A stretch of DNA of 64,000 nucleotides from Stropharia rugosoannulata (Eukaryota; Basidiomycota; Agaricomycetes; Agaricales; Strophariaceae): positions 310,001 to 374,000 of the forward strand of contig JANCIK010000002.1 in the NCBI GenBank assembly GCA_028532985.1, given 5' to 3'. Below the pieces are notes generated by a model. It ran no database searches, was not told where the DNA came from, and saw nothing but the letters and a program-made list of their open reading frames with translations. The position numbers and the translations under genes are program-made. Shown here piece after piece: positions 22,570 to 34,856 of the stretch. Within the stretch, counting starts at the first letter, position 1. Each line of letters opens with the position of its first letter.

Positions 22570-24701
22570 CGCAGGTTAAGATCCCTTGAACGAATATACA
22601 AGCTGGATTACATCTATATCGCTCTCTAGACATGCGCAGGCGCGGTAGATCGCGGACTTTGAGTACTTACTACCCGCAGGACGACGCACTTGCTAACCAC
22701 GAGCTAAAATAGATAACTTGATGTTGTATCTTTCTTTTTTGCCATTTTGATACACACTACATAATACAACCTGTGACTACCTAGGAAAAATATACAGTAA
22801 CTGTTTATCAGCATTCTGCCTTTCGAGGCATGAAGTGAATACTTTCAGCTACTGCTTTTACACTCTGTACCACACCAGTATGATATTAAACAATATCATG
22901 TTATGATGAATCCTATTTCAAGGAGTAAATGAGACCAAAATGTAAGTTACTAGATTCAGAATAAATTGAAAAGAAACTCCAAAAAAACTCTTGATCATGC
23001 CTGGTAACAAAGCTTCTTGTATTGAGTTTCTATTTAGATCATGTAAGTAGCTTTGAGGGAATACATAGTGGTTATATAGTAATTGCGCATACATGTTGCT
23101 GTTATTTCACCAGAATCTTTACTGTTTACTTTTTGTTATTTCTTACCCGGGAAACCAACGGAAAACAGTAATTCAATAGGGTGTTTCACAGTAGGAAAAG
23201 TTGGTCTGCTCTGTTTATCATGGTAACTGACTAGCACAGCAATACCAATACTGGTTTAAAGGTTTTAAGGAAGTTCTGTATGAGTTCTGTGCTTGTCAAA
23301 TTCCAAATCCGTGTAAATAAAATCAGTAAAAGGAAAGTAAGAGAGCCCAAGTCCAAGCTGGACAAAAGTAGGAAGAACTTAGGTTGGAGTAAAGTTGGTT
23401 GGGAGCGCTGTAAATGGTGCTCCGGAGAACGATTGCAGTCCGACTTCCCAACTTCGTGTCCAACTTGTCTAAAAGCTCTGGCTTCGAACCCCCAACTTTG
23501 CAAAGTTGGATATAAAGTTGATAGCAAGGCAAAGTAGGACCGAAGTAAGACCAACTTCTTCTACTGTGAAATAGGATATTGTAAGTATTGTTTCCTCAAT
23601 GTTTCCTGATGAAAGGTTGCCTTCGGCGATTGATACTACATGGTGCATAAAATATATTTACTGAAGACACCACACACCCGGTTGGACATCTAGTTGTTCA
23701 TTTGAGTTTCTTTAGTTTCGTTTTGTTTATCAGTTTCAGGAAACCATACTTACATTTCAGGTTAAGATTAAGCTTAAGCTTCAGAAGCAATTCAGAAGCA
23801 CGGCAATATGAATAGAAATGGCAATTGGCTTTTTGCAGTTTAAATGCAGTTTCCGGGGTGAGAAACGGGGAAGAATTAAATGGTTAAATTTCTGACAGGC
23901 TTGTTGGGCACGATAATGAAGAAAACCCCAAGTAAAGTATGGGAATTGGAAAAGTGTTATATTCGTCAACCAGTTAGAAACCAGACAGGCCGACCGATGG
24001 AGAGTTTGAAGAGATTCCAAATGTCCGAAAGACTGTAGTACCTATATTATAACACTGTCGGAATGCACATTCTCGGCATAAACAGAGAATAAAGCAACCT
24101 ACAAATTTGCTAAAAATACAAAGCTGGCGGCTATACACCACGACAGCGGAATGCCAACAAATTATTAAGAAATAGAAGGAAAGGGACGACTCATAATAGG
24201 ACGCTACGTCTGGCAAGGGAGTTTGATCCAGAAATACTTATTTCAGCATCACTCCAACAGGATTTTATGAGGAGAAGGAATGATTAGATTAGGAGCGTTA
24301 AACGAAAGTATTTGGCAGGAAATTGATGAGTAACTGTAAATAACACTGATAATGCGACTTACCCAAGGCTGAGTCAAATTTATGTAAAGCTAGATGAAGC
24401 GACGTTATATTCACAAATCAAGTAAAGTAAATGTGTTATGTGGGGGGGGAGTTGTTTGGTCTTATTGACCATGGACCTTGGTCCGCCTGGTGGTCTCGAT
24501 GCGCCATGCACACTCTCGTTCTCCGACGTCCGTGTACCCCAGGTACACCGCTCAAGATCAGAGACCACGTCCGCAGTGCCAGTAAGTCTGAGCCACAGCC
24601 CCTAACGTCCTTTCCGTATTCATCTCATCCTGGTCCCGTCGCTGCCTCCGTCGCCTAATGTCCTCCCCAGCAGCCCATTCACACGCTGGACAGCACTGTC
24701 C
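22570..24701. other. AT-rich intergenic region with one MITE
   Basis: Apart from the inverted-terminal element at 23184-23571, these 2.1 kb hold only short frames in AT-rich sequence. I see no RNA gene. The last 200 bp become GC-richer and carry the promoter of the gene at 24702. Confidence 0.4.
23184..23571. mobile_element. 388-bp MITE-like element
   Basis: The left end (23184-23207) and the reverse complement of the right end match at 22 of 24 bases (TTTCACAGTAG followed by a purine-rich run and AAGTTGGTCT). The interior is rich in AAGTTGG and CCAACTT motifs in both orientations, so the RNA or DNA can fold into hairpins. No coding capacity. ATAGG occurs on both sides but not at exactly symmetrical distance, so a target-site duplication is uncertain. 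Confidence 0.5.
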
Positions 24702-26409
24702 ATGGACTACATTACCGCCAACATGAGTGTTGCGCAGCCGCGAAACGGCCACGCGCATCAGCAACAACAGGCAGTAGATCCGGACCAGGTGCGCTCCACC
24801 CAACCCATGTCCCGGCCCCGGAATGATAAGATGCTGTTGCCACCAGGAAATCGAGCGCCAGCTCCATGCCTTCAGGCGGACAGTAACAATCATCATTTGG
24901 ACCAAGGTTAGTCCTCTTCTGCGCTCTTATTTTGATCATCATCTCGCCAAATCTGACCTTTCCAAAGGCTAATGCAGATCCGCTGCGCCTTGTCTGCTAC
25001 ATCCCGACTTTTCCCTATTTCCAGCTGTCCCAGCTCCCCAATGTCGTCGACGAGCTCGGCCTGTCGAATGGCGCATACCTCGATACCTATGTCCCCAATA
25101 CAAACCAATGGGAACAACATACCATTACATCGGTTAGGCTCATAGGCACCCAGCAGCGCCTGATCTACAAACTTAGGCGCTCTCTCATGGACAGCCTTTC
25201 CGAGGACGAATGCCTGTCGTTACATGAAGAATTGCAGCTTCAGTGCCGCGATACAAACGGCGCCACCATCGGTCGTGGGAACAGCCAACCCCCACCCTCC
25301 CTTGATGCGCAGGCGCTTCACTCGCCGACTGCAGACGAGACCAAATTAGGCAATGCCTCTCACCCAAAGAGCATGCTCAAGCGTTCCGCTCCCCAGGGAG
25401 ACCATGACACTGGGCACAGCCCCAAAATCCACGTCAGTGGCGACTACTATCTGGCGCATGGGAGTTCGAGTTCGGGCAATGTCAACTCGTCCGCTGCAGC
25501 CCATGGCATCGACCAGCCGTCCGCAATTTCTTCGGGCTCGCAGATGAACTCCCATGCCGAACCAGGTCAACCATCACAGCAGCAGCAACAGTCCCAGCAG
25601 GAGAATATGTACATGTACCAGTCTAACAATGTCTTCTACGGCGGCACTAGCGGGCCCAGCGGGGCGGACTCACTTCCCCACTACCTGCTCGCCCCGCCCG
25701 CCCCGGCACCGCCCATTCCGTACCACCCCCACCCGCCGCTGAAGCGCTGGCCAAATGACTACACCGTCTCTGAGCTCTCAGATGGTTTCCACGCTATGGA
25801 CGTGCTCGTCTCATCGAGTCCGACAGGCGCGAACATGACACAGCGCATGGCGTTCGAGCGCGTATTTGGGAGCCGGTACGTCAAGAGCACAGTGTGTCGA
25901 CACCGTGCGGTATGGCGGAAGGCACCCCCTACGCTCCGCCAGCAGTACGAGGCCATGGGACTGGACGACCGGGCGTGCTGGGGTGAGTTCGTCCGTAAGG
26001 TCGAAGGCCGCCCGCCTATGAAGGTCACTGTACCTGGATCGATTAGCAGCGACGGGAGTACTATGGGCGACTACCACGACCAACGAACACCGTCTCCCGG
26101 CGATGACGTTCGCGGGCCCGAGTCGGTTATGGGTGGAATGCAAGGTATGTCGTGGCTACGGTTAACGATCGATGTTGCATCTTACAAACAGTGACAATAG
26201 TGCCGTCGAGCGGGAATAATGGCGGGATGCAGACGAGTACGCATCTTTAAGCTACTCGCTTAATTAATTATATCTCATGTATTTTTGTACTACGTCTAGG
26301 TATGGCAGTGTACGATAACCAGCACGTCCATCATCACAGCAGTGGACACAATGCAGGGCATAACGGCAATGCCCACCCGAGCGGCCATAACCCCGGGCAC
26401 AGCGGCTGA
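24702..26409 (+). CDS. Gln/Pro-rich predicted nuclear protein, function unknown
   Basis: Four exons (24702-24906, 24978-26144, 26192-26236, 26300-26409) encode 508 residues. The centre (about 70-125) contains LSQLPNVVDELGLSNGAYLDTY and TITSVRLIGTQQRLIYKLRRS. A disordered Ser/Gln/His-rich middle follows. A well-structured segment at about 335-425 (LKRWPNDYTVSELSDGFHAM...RMAFERVFGSRYVKSTVCRHRAVW) has the density of charged and aromatic residues of a DNA- or protein-binding module. The C-terminus is His/Gly/Asn-rich. I do not recognise a named domain. Transcription-regulator character is inferred only from composition (polyglutamine, no signal peptide, no membrane helix). Confidence 0.75.
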
Positions 26410-26515
26410 AGCTCTGGCTTATATTTTCTGGCGTGTTCGCAGGAGCGGATGCGAGACGCGGGCTGATGGAAAAGTGGCAACAGAGAAGGCGATAGACCAC
26501 ATACTACGCAGAGTG

Positions 26516-26541
26516 CGACGACGACGACGACGACGACGACG
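26516..26541. repeat. (CGA)n microsatellite
   Basis: About eight and a half CGA units in a row, in the 3' flank of the gene ending at 26409. It is a simple repeat with no coding role in the gene model. Confidence 0.8.
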
Positions 26542-27778
26542 TGTGGACGACAGAACGCGCGCTGAAGCTCTGCACGCAGAAGCAACGACGGCGACCCCCA
26601 TCCAACCTATGTATTCAAGTTCTCCGTAATCCTTCCCTTCTATCTCTCCACTTCTTCTATCCTCCCGACCAGCCTGTAACCTCTACTATGGCAACATCAC
26701 ATCGGAAACATGCACTTGGCTACGTTTTTTTTAGTGTTCATTCCTATGCGCAACATTCTACTCCTACTTCATATTCTATTCGACCTTTGTATATGCGGAT
26801 TTGATACCCGGCTGGATAATTTATACCACGACCTCTGCGCTGATGACAGACCGGAACATCCTATTATCCGATTCCTTGTTCAGTGTTTTTCACTATGGCC
26901 CTTGGCCCACTTCGCCTGGCGCTCTATGTATTCACCTTCTGACATCTGCACCACCTTATTCACCTGCGTATTCCCGCTTTGTATTTTGCTCCATCTGATG
27001 TGTTTGATTGTGCACGCATTCGTTCTTTTTCGTGTACTGCGGACGTACGTGGAGGCGCTGCTGTGTGGGCTCGTTCACCAGCGGTCTGCTTCTGCTGTGT
27101 GTATACCCCCGACTTACTTATCTATTCCCATGTGTTGTTGTGTTTTTTCTTCTTTTGTATCGGACAGACCAGTGGCAGACCTGACTGTACGCTTTAGCTG
27201 AAGGCCCAGAGCAGAGCGCAGCACAGCACAGCATAACAGAACAGAACAGAGAGTTAGTGTATGATACGTAATCGTACTCGTACCCGTATTAGGAATCCTA
27301 CTATGTACTTGTATTTTCACACTGTCTAATTGGACTATTCTTGGTTTCAGTGGGTCAGACTCACTGGAACGGTATAAGGGTGGTATTCGTGCTCTGCTGG
27401 TGCTTCTTTGTCAAAGTTCGTATTGATCGCATGTCAGAGGAGAGATGGGAGACCTGCTGACCAGAGTCGTTGACATGCTGGAGCACGCTGGCCGTGATCC
27501 CGAAATTTTTCATATGAGCACTTGACGTAAGTTCATCCAAAAGTGGGTAAGCAGTTGTTCAAGTTTACGCTTGATAACTGCGGTTGATTGACATAGTCGA
27601 GAATCAAGATCTGGGGTGTTGCGATAGTGTTAAGGCACTATGGATCGCCGTCAAATAACGATTCAAATACACATCGTATCAACAGTCAGCTCGTCCCATT
27701 GGGCCCCTCCACAAAACAAACACTTAACTTTGTACTATTATTTGCTGCAAATCCACCCTAAGCCGAGACTATACATTT
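26542..27778. other. Intergenic, no supported gene
   Basis: Frames of up to 163 codons exist (26710-27201), but they are Cys/Phe/Leu-rich translations of pyrimidine-rich DNA with no recognisable family and no splice pattern. They probably reflect 3' flank sequence. A short purine-rich run of CAGCACAGC-like repeats lies near 27215-27245. Confidence 0.35.
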
Positions 27779-28749
27779 ATGTGTGTTCAGCAAGATGGAA
27801 ATAGTTTGTGAGCATTTACAAAATTCATATCTTAGCCAGCGAGTCCAACCGAGGTCTTCTTATAACCCTCACAGGCGATACAAGGCTTACCGCGCTATAA
27901 ATAGAACGGCTTGCGTGCTGTGGGCGCTGGCGAGCATGTCACTGTGCTATTATTACTACGCAAAACTCAGGTACTCGCCAAGCCAGACCCAGCACCCCTC
28001 AAACCTTCCTTGCCGTGCCCTTGCAATCCATCAAGACGAACTGTTTCTTGCCGTCGAAGCATGGCAAAGCACAATGAAGACGCTCAGGAGGAGCTGGAAA
28101 CTGGCGCTTTTAGGCTGTGCTCTTGTTGTTCCGTGTGTTATATATAGTCTACTTTACATAGCAGTGAAGTACTTACGAATTAATTCAGGCTCTCAGTTGC
28201 GTTGCTGCAGATCGACAGCATCATAGGCAATGTCTACACAAGAACCCTTGCTATTGCCGGTTTTATCATGGCCGGCGGCGGCTTTGTTCTTGCGATGATG
28301 CTCTTGATCATCGTGCCACAGCTCAGAGGGAGGAATGGAAGGAAGCTCTGGATTGACGTAAGCAGTCAGTCCCATTCTCCCAGAAATACCCGAATGAACG
28401 AAAACCATCATTTCTACTAGGCATCTGCCGGGAGCAGGCTCCGTACTTCGCGCTCAGTGGAATTTTGGACACTTGTAGCCCTTCCTATCGCTACATTGGC
28501 GTAGTACGTGTCTTTATCATGCGTTTACTAGAAACTCGGGTTTAAAGTATCGCCTTAAGCTCAATTATATTCTGCGCGGCTGTGTTGCTGGTCATGACCT
28601 GGAATGAGTGGCAGATGCCATCTGAAACCGGAGGCCCTGCTATGGAGAAGCCTGGCAATATGTCCAGTGCGGCGTTTCTCTTAGCACTGATGGTTATAGT
28701 TATTTTTTATATTTACAAGATGGTGCGCTTGGGAAGGTTTCTACTATAG
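27779..28749 (+). CDS. Orphan multi-helix membrane protein, paralogue A
   Basis: Five exons (27779-27807, 27875-28132, 28189-28357, 28421-28500, 28560-28749) give 241 residues. Five hydrophobic segments are visible: VLWALASMSLCYYYY, LALLGCALVVPLSVALL, IAGFIMAGGGFVLAMMLLIIV, WTLVALPIATLASIIFCAAVLLV and FLLALMVIVIFYIYKMV. A conserved cytosolic or lumenal block (LAIHQDELFLAVEAWQSTMK) lies between helices 1 and 2, and LWI closes the third exon. It is closely similar to the gene at 30246 (the third and fourth exons match it in length, 169 and 80 bp), and more distantly to the genes at 56663 and 60019. No known family is recognised. The short first exon was chosen because it restores the phase of exon 2. 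Confidence 0.8.
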
Positions 28750-29014
28750 CTTTACCGTTCGAGACGGTTTTGCATATATATGGTGTATTTTTTTTTAGAC
28801 TTTCGACTCAGTTGTTCAACAAGAGACCAAATCAATGGCTTGAGTAATATGTCAAGAGAGCACTCATGCGGCCACGTTCGGTACTATAGTCGCGCATGTT
28901 TGTCCTACGTTTATTGTACTCATTTACAATGTCATCTATAACTTTGAAGTCTCTTTGAACTTAAAAGTAAAAGTGTAATAACTAGGTCCAAATTGACCGC
29001 TTGTTTTGTGCAGG

Positions 29015-29465
29015 GCCACTCTAGGACCCGGGAAGCTCCCGCCAACCCCTGTCCGGATTTGGCGGATTTGAGACCCCAAATTTGGGCATTTTCTTGTCCT
29101 GAGTTGGCGGATTTGAGGGCGCCACAGGCCGACCTTTGTCCGGGCCACGCGGATTTTAGCGGATTTGAGGGACCACATTTGGGCTACATCATACTTCTTA
29201 TAGTAAAAACACGTATATAGACGCAACAACAATAAATGCTCATTTTTTCAATGTACTACATTAGAAATATGAGTAAGAACCTGTTAGTTAGTAGCTAGCT
29301 AGCAAGGGCAAAAATATGCCCCGCAGGGCGGGAAAAAACCTATATATGGTAACTCCCCGTTTACCCTTGTCTGGTTTCGAGGCCCAAAACATCGCGGATT
29401 TAAGACCTAAATTCGCCAATTTTCCGGACAGGGTTTGGCAGGAGCTTCCTGGGTCCTGCCACTCT
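29015..29465. mobile_element. 435-bp MITE with 8-bp target-site duplication
   Basis: The element proper is 29023-29457, flanked by GCCACTCT at 29015-29022 and again at 29458-29465. Its ends are long inverted repeats of about 55 bp beginning AGGACCC(G/A)GGAAGCTCC and continuing through CCTGTCCGGA and GGCG(G/A)ATTT. No coding capacity. An 8-bp duplication fits hAT-type or KDZ-type transposases. It lies between the tandem paralogues A and B. Confidence 0.8.
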
Positions 29466-30245
29466 CTACTCTCTTTCATGTTCACCTTGCCTGGGACAAG
29501 GGGTGACACGGAACAGACCAGCCGGCCGAAATAGATCTGTAGTAGTACGCAACATTTAGATACGTATGTCATTGCCATACAGTAAGAGCATGGCTTGAGC
29601 ATGACCATCATCGCAGCAGCGGACAAGATTCATACAGGGTATTTATGGCACCCACTGTGCACAGGGCGATTACAGCCCCTGAGGAATGGGGGACGATGGA
29701 AAGGTGGCAACAGAGATGGGCACGCCACGCAGAGGACGAGGACGAGGACGGGAGGCACGGAAAGGCTATACATTCGTAAGCGTAAGTACCAACGGCAACC
29801 CTATCTTCACGATTTCTCACTATCTCCATCCACGTAATATGAGGATTTTCCATGGCATTTTTGTGGAGAGCATCTTTCTCACACGTACTTTGCGTTTCTC
29901 CGAGACCTCGGAGTAGTTGTAGTACTGGGGCTTGCGGGAATCTGTTTGCCGCGGTTGGTCAGGCTTGATTTGGGCTTGATATGCCAGTTTCCATGCATTG
30001 AAATATTGATCCGTCGTGTTCGGTTGATACACCAATTTCGATATCTGAAAAGTACGATCATGGCGATGTATATGTGTTCGTCTACTGCAGAGATTGAGCC
30101 TTTGAATATTTCTCCTTTTCCTCCCCAAACCTGTGTCCTTCCATCACACGAAATATAATCAGTGAGAAAATTTGAGACATATAAGATGCCAATACCTCAC
30201 CGTTTCTAGCACAGCTACCATACCAGTGCTTACAGGCGACACAGG
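29466..30245. other. Intergenic between paralogues A and B
   Basis: No gene supported. The end of this stretch should contain a short first exon of paralogue B by analogy with A (an acceptor exists at 30234), but I found no start codon that reaches it in phase. Confidence 0.4.
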
Positions 30246-31105
30246 ATGCATATGATGTGCTGCACCATATCCAGAATTGTCTTCTTACTATGGGCGCTAG
30301 CGAGCATGTGGCTGTGTTATTTTTACTATCAAACGCTCAAGTACTTGCCAAGAGAGAACGATCACACCCTACCCTCTAGGGAGCTGTCTATTCAGCACGA
30401 CGAAATATTTGTGACAATTGAAGCATGGCATAGTACATTGAACACGCTCAAGAAAAGCTGGAAAATGGCGCTTGTAGGATGTGCACTTGTCGTTCCGTGA
30501 GTTCCACGTTGCTTGCCAGGTTACACGGCCAGAACTGATTGTTCGTGAATTAATTCAGGCTGGCAGTTGCACTATTGCAGATAAACAGCATCATAAGCAA
30601 TGTTTATGCAAGAACAACTGCTATTGCAGGATTCTTAATGGCCGGGGGAGGATTTGTTCTCGCGACAATCTTCTTGGTCATTATCCCACAGCTCAGCCGC
30701 AGGAAAGGAAGGCGGCTCTGGATTGAAGTGAGAACCCATCTTTCATTGCCTAATTTTTATAATTAACAGATTATATTTAAGGCGTCTACTGAGGACTGGC
30801 TGCGTTCACCGTGTGCAGTAAAATTTTGGTCACTTATTGCACTGCCTGTGGCTACACTATCGTAGTATGTGTGGTTATTATGCCTTCATGGACTTGAGTC
30901 TGAATTACAATTTTCAAGTGCTCTTTTGATGTGCATGGCGGCAGTACTTGTCTTGACCTGGAGTGTGTGGATGCCATCCGAGACACAGGTTCCTGCAAAT
31001 GGGAAGGCTGGTGTTATATCCAGCGCAGCATTTCTGTCGGCGTTGACAGCTATAATTCTCATTTATGTTTACAAGTTAGTGCTATTATCAAGACTACTTA
31101 TGTAG
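30246..31105 (+). CDS. Orphan multi-helix membrane protein, paralogue B
   Basis: Exons 30246-30496, 30559-30727, 30782-30861 and 30919-31105 encode 228 residues from the ATG at 30246. Alignment with paralogue A is straightforward: VFLLWALASMWLCYFYY, LSIQHDEIFVTIEAWHST, CALVVPLAVALLQINSIISNVYARTTAIAGFLMAGGGFVLA, RRLWIE and SSAAFLSALTAIILIYVYK. Exons of 169 and 80 bp are the same length as in A, so the pair arose by tandem duplication. An acceptor just before the chosen start matches the one used in A, so an upstream exon may have been lost or remains unseen. Function unknown; a membrane location is well supported. Confidence 0.78.
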
Positions 31106-31480
31106 GTGAGGGCCCGTGAGGCGAAGATCCGTTAGAATGATGTTTCTACTTGAAGTAACACTTGTCAGCTACTATGTAGTACTACTATTTTTTTTTATTT
31201 CGATGTCAATTTTAAGTCCTCAGCGCTAAGCGGGTACTATCTACTATAGTCTATGTATCTTTGCCGTTTTTCATCATATTTTAGTATATTGCAGAGAAGC
31301 TTCAAAGAGTCGCGCTCAAATGGCGAGTGGTAAGTAGTAAGGGGTAAACAGTGAGCGCTTGAGCATTTTTTATGTAATATAATTGAGACAGTTGATTTGA
31401 AACTCCGTCTAGTAAACTTCGCCCATTCAAATCCAGTCGAGAGCTCGCAACTACGGTGTCCCGTCCGCAACCTGTCCGTC

Positions 31481-33973
31481 ATGATAAGCGCTGTAGCTGC
31501 CAGAAAGGTGGCATTGGCTGCTATCAACGCTGAAGAGCCTGCCGTAGCATCTGGCTCCCAAAATTCTAGCTCGCCACCTTCCAACAATGGGACGACGAAA
31601 CGCAAACCTGCATTGCAGAAGTCGCACACCGAGACTAAGAAACCTCGCAAGGGAAACAATTTAGAGAAATCAAAGTCAAAATTAAAGTCAAAGTCGAAAC
31701 CAGAGTCGCGAGGACGAGATGTCTTTGTGGATCAGACGGACATGATCGTGGTGGAAGACCCCGACGATCTTTCAGACGCTGCTCTGAGTATGATGGAGGA
31801 AGAGGACGACGTACAAGAATCCGTAGCAACGATACGTCGTGCATGGTCGCCTAGTCGGCCTGTAGAAGACTCCTCGGATGAAGACGTGCCTACTGACCGT
31901 GACCCTCAGCCAATCAATATATCTTCACTTTTTCCTAGCAACTCGGCAGTGCAAAATCGTTCAGACGATGATGCAACTCCGTGGTCAACGTTTGAACCTG
32001 TTGTGGACGAAAATGTTTTTTACCTGACAGAATCCGAGCTTGCTTTGCTACAGTTCGCGGAACCCACCACACTTGTTGTTCTCGACTCTGATGTCTCGCT
32101 CTGCCTTCTGGGGATATGTAGACTGGCTGTACTACAGGGCTCACTTTCACTTTCGGGTGCGGTCGTCAATTCTTCTCGTGTTATGCAGCATATATTTGCT
32201 CCCAGGTCCTCCCCCTTGCCTATTCTCAAAATTGCGAAAGGGTCTGCTTCACCTTCCGTTCTGAAGCCGTCCAACTTATCTCCTCGCTTGTATCGGTTGC
32301 TTGAGTGTGATGTTGTAATTGCAATTCAGGAAAGTAGGACTGGTGTCGAGGGGCTTGGACGGATATGCCGTACTTTTGATGGGGTGTTTGAGCCATCGCG
32401 ATGGCAAAGAAGCAGTACGACTAGTCTCTTCGAGATTCCAGGAATCTTTATGGTGTGTTTGGTATCTAAACACAAAATAAAGCCTGACAATGTATAGGTC
32501 ACACAACCAACAAAAGAATCTCACCCGTTCGTTCTTCCTTCGTCGTGGTCCGCGGCGCTGGACGGCGCTTTATCGGATTCAAAGACTGGATTGGCTGGTA
32601 CGCACATCGTAAAAGGTCCAAAAAATAGTGGGAAGAGCACATTCGCAAGGACTCTCATGAATCGTCTATTAAACTTGTATGTAACATTTATTTCTTTGTG
32701 CCAACTGTCTAACAACCTCCAGCTACCAGCGTGTCGCGTATCTCGAATGTGACATTGGGCAATCTGAGTTCACACCAGGTGGAATGGTCTCGTTACACAT
32801 TATATCAACTCCCATGTTTGGCAAGTTCATTCGTTCCCATTTTTCGCCTCATTAGACTAATAATACTTAGGTCCCTCATTTACTCACCCTACGTTACCAA
32901 ACTACGCGCATTACATTGGTTCCACCACTCCGAAATCTAATCCCTCGCTCTACCTTGATGCCATTCACGCGCTCATCCAAACATATCGACTAGACATACA
33001 GACACCCGCGATTGATATGATAGACGAGAACGACTCTCGGATTTCAGACATCATCCCGCTAATCGTCAACACCATGGGATGGACTAAAGGTCTGGGTGCC
33101 GATCTTACCGAGAATATCGCCAATGCAATCGAGGCCACCCACATTTATGATGTACAGGCTCTCGTAAGGGAGGAATATCCCGTCTCTGCGCCGATCATCC
33201 CTACCAGTGGTGCATATGGTGCATACCACTCTGAAGCGATAGAAGCGAGCACTGCTCCCGTGCACATCCTCGAAGCCATGACTTCGTTCTCCACAGCTGC
33301 AGGTTACACTGCAGCAGACCACCGGGCGCTTGCCATCCTTTCGTATTTCCATGCGCGATTTCCCCTTGACATTGTCCCATCGGAGCTTTCACAGGTCACT
33401 GCGCGCACATGGGACACGACAAGGCCGTTATGCGCAATCCCGCCTTACGAAGTGGATTGCAAGATCGCATTTGATCGCGTGGTGCTTACGGGGAGCGGGA
33501 GCGAAGACGTCGTGGAGGCGGAAATTTCACGCGTTGTGAATGGCGCCTTGGTCGGGCTCATCCAATGCGAAGCGGGAACCATCGATCCGCCGGAAAATAC
33601 TGAGTCGAGCGGTATCCCCTACAGCCGCGGCCACCCACCCCCCTCTCCCGTGTCATCGACATGTGTAGGACTGGCCCTTATCCGCGCTGTGGGCCTGGAA
33701 GACTCGGCAGGGCACTTGCAGATGCTCACTCCCCTCCCTCACGCTCTGCTTGCCCGCGCACGGGTGGTTGTGAAGGGCGAGATGGAATTACCTGTATGGG
33801 GAATGCTTGACTTCCGCAACTTGTCCGGAGGGCAGAACGCGGACCCTGGTGACGTTGCCGGCGTTGAGCGGGTGAAGGTCCCATACCTGCAGTGGGGCCG
33901 TGCGCCCGAGGGTGTACTCGGTGCGGAGCGGAGACGCATCAGGCGGAACCTGATGCGCAGAGGACAGATGTAA
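31481..33973 (+). CDS. GRC3: Polynucleotide 5'-hydroxyl kinase Grc3 (Nol9-like)
   Basis: Four exons (31481-32452, 32498-32676, 32723-32820, 32871-33973) encode 783 residues. The N-terminus MISAVAARKVALAAINAEE is followed by a Lys/Ser-rich acidic disordered region (to about 170), and a beta-rich domain (about 180-320). The kinase core has P-loop GPKNSGKS (364-371), the family's LECDIGQSEFTPGG block, and STPMFGPSFTHP. The C-terminal domain ends with GAERRRIRRNLMRRGQM. Grc3 phosphorylates the 5'-OH end made by Las1 at ITS2 during 60S ribosome maturation, in the nucleolus. The intron at 32821-32870 starts with GC instead of GT, in the consensus context G|GCAAGT. The start at 31481 is the first ATG; the longer frame begins at TTG. 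Confidence 0.94.
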
Positions 33974-34479
33974 TTTGCGTAGGTTCAATGATAGGTGAGT
34001 GTGCTAGAGTGATTGGCTTCGCGGTAACCCGTCGCCTGCACCCTTGAATAAAATAGATTCGCCGCTGCGTCAGGTTGCATCCAACGTGCGGAACTTACAC
34101 TATATCTCGCCAACGACATCGACATCAGACGCAGACAAGGGTCGCAATGTTGTCGACAACTAACCGCCAGTCGCACTCACCAAGAACAAGGATGTATCCG
34201 AACTCATATGCTTATCAACAGTACAGAATGGAGCCACCATGTTCGCAAGGCACTTAAGTAACATAAGGTGGTATAGCTCTGGGGGTAGCTGTTAATCGAA
34301 ACACGCCTTGGGATATTTCGAAAATTTCTATTATCAATGAATAAATGAGGGAGCATTGCTATTCTGAGACTGTTTCCGACTGATAGTCAACTGATAGTCG
34401 GTAGATGTCTCGTTCTTGGTTGACATTTGAGAATAATATTACTGTATAGACATGGAGGAATAACCATCCCGAGAAGTCA
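33974..34479. other. Intergenic, no supported gene
   Basis: About 500 bp between the GRC3 stop and the HET relic. I find only short frames and no repeat. Confidence 0.35.
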
Positions 34480-34745
34480 CTAGTCAGGATTGATAAGGTT
34501 CAAAATCCAGTTTGGAGAGCAGCTACTGTTGTCGAGAACTATGTAGTCGATGTAAGGTTGTCCGAAGTGATGCAAAAAATCGATGTCATTCCGAGTCCTG
34601 ATGATTTCAAATAATGTCTTCAAACCCTTCTTGAGAGAAAACGGGAACTGCAAAGAGAGTGGCATGAATGCCCAAGGCGAAAATTCAAGCAGGTCTTTTG
34701 TTTGTTGTGAATAAATCCTAGTATATGCGCCTCACATACAACTGC
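34480..34745 (-). pseudogene. HET-protein relic (C-terminal region only)
   Basis: Reading leftward from about 34,745, the fragments FIHNKQK, LGIHATLFAVPVFSQEGFEDI and DYIVLDNSSCSPNWILNLI occur in different frames. They match, in order, YIHQTP, LGIHATLVAVPIFLRDRFADL and DYVVLDNSSSSANWVSNLV of the HET protein at 937-2580. The HET domain itself and everything upstream are gone, and at least one frameshift and a stop interrupt the remnant. It is a dead copy of the same subfamily. Confidence 0.8.
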
Positions 34746-34856
34746 TAGAAACACAAAGTATAAAATACACAGGATAAGCGTAAGACATTAGTATACTAAG
34801 AAGACAGTGTCACATTATTAAGGCGGTTACTTCTAGGTTTTAATTCAAATTAAATG

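Noticed and set aside
26342..26629. Plus-strand frame with a run of nine arginines after the Gln/Pro-rich gene
   Set aside because: The Arg run is only the (CGA)n microsatellite read in one frame; the spliced gene ends at 26409.
29594..29837. Similarity of about 25 bases (GATGGAAA(A/G)GTGGCAACAGAGA) between 26.47 and 29.70 kb
   Set aside because: Too short and without extended flanking similarity to call a repeat; may be chance.
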